In this document: positions 61,816 to 64,000 of the stretch, in pieces
Position numbering within the stretch: position 1 is the stretch's first letter
Layout of the letters: every line of letters begins with the position of its first letter
Source: Flavisphingomonas formosensis
GTDB taxonomy: Bacteria; Pseudomonadota; Alphaproteobacteria; Sphingomonadales; Sphingomonadaceae
Assembly (NCBI RefSeq): GCF_009755815.1
Contig: NZ_WRPK01000001.1
Location: 372,001 to 436,000 of the forward strand
Reading direction: 5' to 3'
DNA length: 64,000 nucleotides
Program-made: the position numbers and the translations under genes
Notes under the pieces: generated by a model
Databases searched by the model: none
Told to the model about the DNA's origin: nothing
What the model saw: the letters and a program-made list of their open reading frames with translations, nothing else

Positions 61816-63006
61816 CTAGCGGGTCGTTGATCCGGTGAGATAGTGTTCCCACGCATCCATCAGTCCACGCCGTCGCTCGATTGCGGTTCCGCGACGATAA
61901 GCGCGCTCGGCTTTGTTGCTGATGGTGTGGGCCAAAGCCTGTTCCACGAGATCCCGTGGGAACTCGGTGGCATCGCCAGCCCAGTCCCGAAAGGTGCTCC
62001 GCATCCCATGGGTCGTGACGCTCTGGCCCATTCGTCTCAGAAGCATCGCCATGGCCATGTTGGAGCGGGCAGCACCACCGACCGCGAAGATGAGGTCCGT
62101 TGCCGCTGGCGCTTCCGGCTTCAGTTCCAGTAAGAGCGCGATGGCCGCACCGGACAGCGGAACCACATGCTCCGCGCCGGCCTTCATGCGTTTGGCCGGG
62201 ATCGTCCAAAGCTTTTGATCGAAGTCGATCTCGCCCCACGTTGCACCAAGCGTCTCGCCCGACCGTGCAGCGGTCAGGATCGTGAATTCAAGCGCTCTCG
62301 CCGCCAAGGCGGTGCGCTTGCGCAACTGCGCCATGAAGGTGGGCGCATCGCGCCAGGGGAGCGCCTCGTGATGACCTCGGGTGAGCTTCGGACGGCGCGG
62401 GAGAAGGACATCCAGATGGCCCTTCCATTGAGCCGGATTTGGGGCGTCGAGAGGGCGCAATCCGCGGGCCTTGGCAGCAGCGAGGATCCTTTCGATTCGG
62501 CCCCGCACCCGGCTGGCGGTTTCGGATTTGGAGAGCCAGATGGGTTGCAGCACCGCAAGGACATCCTCCGTGCAGATATCCTTGATCGGCTTGTCCTTGA
62601 GGCTTCCGGCATGGTCGCGGAGTGAATTACGCCATTGCTGGCGATGGATATCGTTGCGCCACCCCTCTTCCACGCTCGCGATATAGGTCTCGGCGAAGGC
62701 TCCGAAGGTGATGACCTCCGGCGCCGGTGTCAGAGGCTTGGGCGCGATGACCTCGCGCGGATCGATGCCGGTGGCGACAGCTTCGCGCATGTCCGCTGCC
62801 AGCTTGCGGGCGGTGACAAGCGGGATGGCAGCTTCTGCGCCAAGGCCGATCTCGGTGCGCTTGCCATGACTCGCGGTCATGAACACCCAGGAACGTGCGC
62901 CACCCGGCGTGATCCGCAGATACAAGCCTCCACCGTCAGCATGGCGTCCCGGCTCCTTCAGGGAGGCGACCTTGCGCGCGGTCATTCGGTTGAGGGCTCT
63001 CGACAT
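61816..63006 (-). CDS. int: Second tyrosine-type integrase (P4/DUF4102 type)
   Basis: The protein has 396 residues. The arm-binding domain (LKEPGRHADGGGLYLRITPG) is followed by a core-binding domain (RQQWRNSLRDHAGSL) and a catalytic domain with Arg in TAARSGETLG, HGMRSTFRDW (HxxR) and the Tyr in RAYRRGTAIE. ATG 63006 follows an AAGGA and fits the family start. It is clearly a paralogue of the integrase at 1.1-2.4 kb, with the same orientation and the same spacing to an att copy. It is the probable recombinase of the ~60-kb island. Confidence 0.9.
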   Translation of the reverse strand: MSRALNRMTARKVASLKEPGRHADGGGLYLRITPGGARSWVFMTASHGKRTEIGLGAEAAIPLVTARKLAADMREAVATGIDPREVIAPKPLTPAPEVITFGAFAETYIASVEEGWRNDIHRQQWRNSLRDHAGSLKDKPIKDICTEDVLAVLQPIWLSKSETASRVRGRIERILAAAKARGLRPLDAPNPAQWKGHLDVLLPRRPKLTRGHHEALPWRDAPTFMAQLRKRTALAARALEFTILTAARSGETLGATWGEIDFDQKLWTIPAKRMKAGAEHVVPLSGAAIALLLELKPEAPAATDLIFAVGGAARSNMAMAMLLRRMGQSVTTHGMRSTFRDWAGDATEFPRDLVEQALAHTISNKAERAYRRGTAIERRRGLMDAWEHYLTGSTTR

Positions 63007-63212
63007 GAATGCGTCCTTGTCCGTCGAACCATCGTAACCGAAATCCGTGCCCACTTCCATGCCCACTTTGAGATGCGCTTCGGTGGGATATCGTGGTATA
63101 AGGTGAGCAATCGCAGCGGCAGTACGCTATGAATAAAATGTATGTAAATCAGCTAATTGCTTAGAAACAGACGGTGTCATGGGAGAGGATGAGTTCTCTC
63201 TAATTCTAAGGA

Positions 63213-63227
63213 CTCCGTCTCCGCCAA
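63213..63227. repeat. Putative attachment site copy 2
   Basis: It is an exact second copy of CTCCGTCTCCGCCAA (first at 2684-2698). It lies about 207 bp upstream of the second integrase start. The T-loop part of the tRNA is not conserved here (TTCTAAGGA instead), so the repeat is short. Confidence 0.55.
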
Positions 63228-63408
63228 CCGCCTTCCGCAATATCCTGATTATAGACGAAATTCGGACAAAGCCGGATCTCACCCAATCCTCTTCGAACTC
63301 GTCGGCTCACGCTGGATGATCGCTGTGCGTTATGGAGCTGTCAGCGTCCGGTCATGAGCGTCGGTGAAGCAGGCTATTCACCGGAGGGCGCAGTTCGTAG
63401 CATAGGGC

Positions 63409-63750
63409 ATGACATCGCCGACCGCCCCTGGTTACGAGCTACTTGATCCGCGCATCAACGCAGCGGAGGCGCCGTACACTTTCTTCCTCCCTCGGGAAGC
63501 GGAGTTGGCCGCCATCTCGGTGGGGGATCATGTACAATTGATGTTCGAGCACATGCCTCCTGACCAGAAGTGGGGCGTTGAGCGGATGTGGGTGAGCGTA
63601 GAGGAAGTGAATAATGATCAGTTGGGCGGTGCGCTTGCGAGTAAGCCGTTTGAGCCGACTGCTACGGTCAAACTCGGCGATAATGTCCAGTTCGCGCGAT
63701 TTCAGATAATCGGGATAGATTGGCGGGACCCGGACGAGCGCCTCTATTGA
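63409..63750 (+). CDS. DUF2314-like small protein
   Basis: The protein has 113 residues. The beta-rich pattern FEHMPPDQKWGVERMWVSVE, then LGDNVQFARFQIIGIDW, resembles DUF2314/YegJ-type domains, which are common among polymorphic toxin immunity proteins. No toxin is next to it. It lies outside the second att copy, so it is either flanking DNA or part of another insertion. The ribosome-binding site is weak. Confidence 0.5.
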   Translation: MTSPTAPGYELLDPRINAAEAPYTFFLPREAELAAISVGDHVQLMFEHMPPDQKWGVERMWVSVEEVNNDQLGGALASKPFEPTATVKLGDNVQFARFQIIGIDWRDPDERLY

Positions 63751-63815
63751 GCGGGGTGTCAGATATCCTGTAAGGATTGGAGAGGGTCTCATTCTTGAGA
63801 AGAAGGGACTCGACG

Positions 63816-63949
63816 ATGCCAGGAGAGAGCAAGCTGGAGCTGTTGGACGGGCTGCTATCCCGGCTGAGCAAGCCCGAGGATTTGCTGGTGCGGGAGGATT
63901 GTTCCGGGATCTGGAGAAGGCTCTGAGGGAACGGGCGCTTGGTCGATGA
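63816..63949 (+). pseudogene. IS256-family transposase N-terminal remnant
   Basis: SKLELLDGLLSRLSKPEDLL in one frame and GLFRDLEKALRERALG in the next resemble the N-terminal region of IS256 (Mutator) transposases. The frame changes at about 63890, and the reading ends at a stop at 63949, so only a short dead fragment is left. Confidence 0.45.
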
Positions 63950-64000
63950 AGCGCACGCCCGTCAGTTTCTCCGAGATCTCCCAGAGGCGCGCAGCGACGC
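63855..64000 (-). CDS. Possible 3' end of a short-chain dehydrogenase gene
   Basis: The open minus-strand frame enters from the right edge of the window and ends at 63855. Its first visible residues, ARLWEISEKLTGV, are like the C-terminal end of SDR/retinol-dehydrogenase-type proteins, followed by an apparently extraneous tail running into the IS256 remnant. The main part of the gene lies outside the window. Confidence 0.35.
   Translation of the reverse strand, partial: VAARLWEISEKLTGVRFIDQAPVPSEPSPDPGTILPHQQILGLAQPG

Noticed and set aside
63439-63792. 117-codon minus-strand frame opposite the DUF2314-like gene
   Set aside because: The plus-strand product has the domain-like beta pattern and a termination consistent with a small protein; the opposite has none.

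Overview
The window looks like chromosome or large-replicon DNA of an alphaproteobacterium, most likely a sphingomonad. It is GC-rich with mostly overlapping ATGA/GTGA gene junctions, and it carries the TrbI-DUF2274-AlpA-integrase and TraC/TraD/TraA-DUF6118 modules typical of sphingomonad mobile elements. Nearly everything between two tyrosine integrases (1.1-2.4 kb and 61.8-63.0 kb) is accessory. Each integrase is followed, on its promoter side, by a copy of the same 15-bp sequence, which ends like a tRNA-Ser 3' end (2684-2698 and 63213-63227). I read this as two elements integrated in tandem at one tRNA gene. The window holds the tail of the first element and the whole of the second, about 60 kb.

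Layout. 0-2.7 kb: end of an integrative conjugative element (trbI end, DUF2274, AlpA, integrase). 3.5-6.7 kb: a possible three-gene unit of a ribbon-helix-helix-like (RHH) small protein, a papain-like cysteine peptidase and a two-dinucleotide-fold flavoprotein. 6.7-11.1 kb: an RHH regulator and a type II CBASS anti-phage system. The CBASS has a Cap15 membrane effector divergent from the CD-NTase/Cap2/Cap3 operon. A perfect 22-bp AT-rich palindrome lies in the divergent promoter region, and a related site lies just before the RHH gene, so the RHH protein is the obvious candidate repressor. 11.5-12.3 kb: decayed IS630-type element. 12.6-16.5 kb: Hen1-Pnkp RNA repair pair. 16.7-18.8 kb: AlpA-like and sigma-region-4-like regulators and a frameshifted nucleotidyltransferase-HEPN gene. 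18.8-23.1 kb: mobilization module (TraD, TraC, putative oriT, TraA relaxase-helicase, DUF6118).

23.5-34.8 kb: a 3665-residue Rhs/YD-repeat polymorphic toxin ending in an HNH nuclease, with a candidate immunity gene. 34.8-40.7 kb: a toxin cassette graveyard. It has an IS481 remnant split by a complete IS3 element, a second IS3 element, two inactivated orphan Rhs tips with immunity genes, and a displaced Rhs core fragment. It includes low-GC DNA and a 12-base C tract.

41.0-61.4 kb: a flagellar cluster, almost all on the minus strand in what looks like one long operon (fliQ-fliR-flhB-flhA-flgF-flgG-flgA-flgH-flgI-flgB-flgC-fliE-fliF-short fliG-like-fliH-fliI-fliJ-fliK-like-flgD-flgE-fliM-fliN-fliO-fliP-fliA-like sigma-TPR-hypothetical). 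Export apparatus, rod, rings and hook are present. Flagellin, FlgK, FlgL, FliD, MotA/B, FlgJ and chemotaxis genes are absent from the window. Several components are atypical: a 114-residue protein in the fliG position, a 243-residue FliM, NPRH instead of NPTH in FlhB, and FlgH without a lipobox. 61.8-63.2 kb: second integrase and att copy. After that come a DUF2314-like gene, an IS256-type remnant and the end of a possible dehydrogenase gene.
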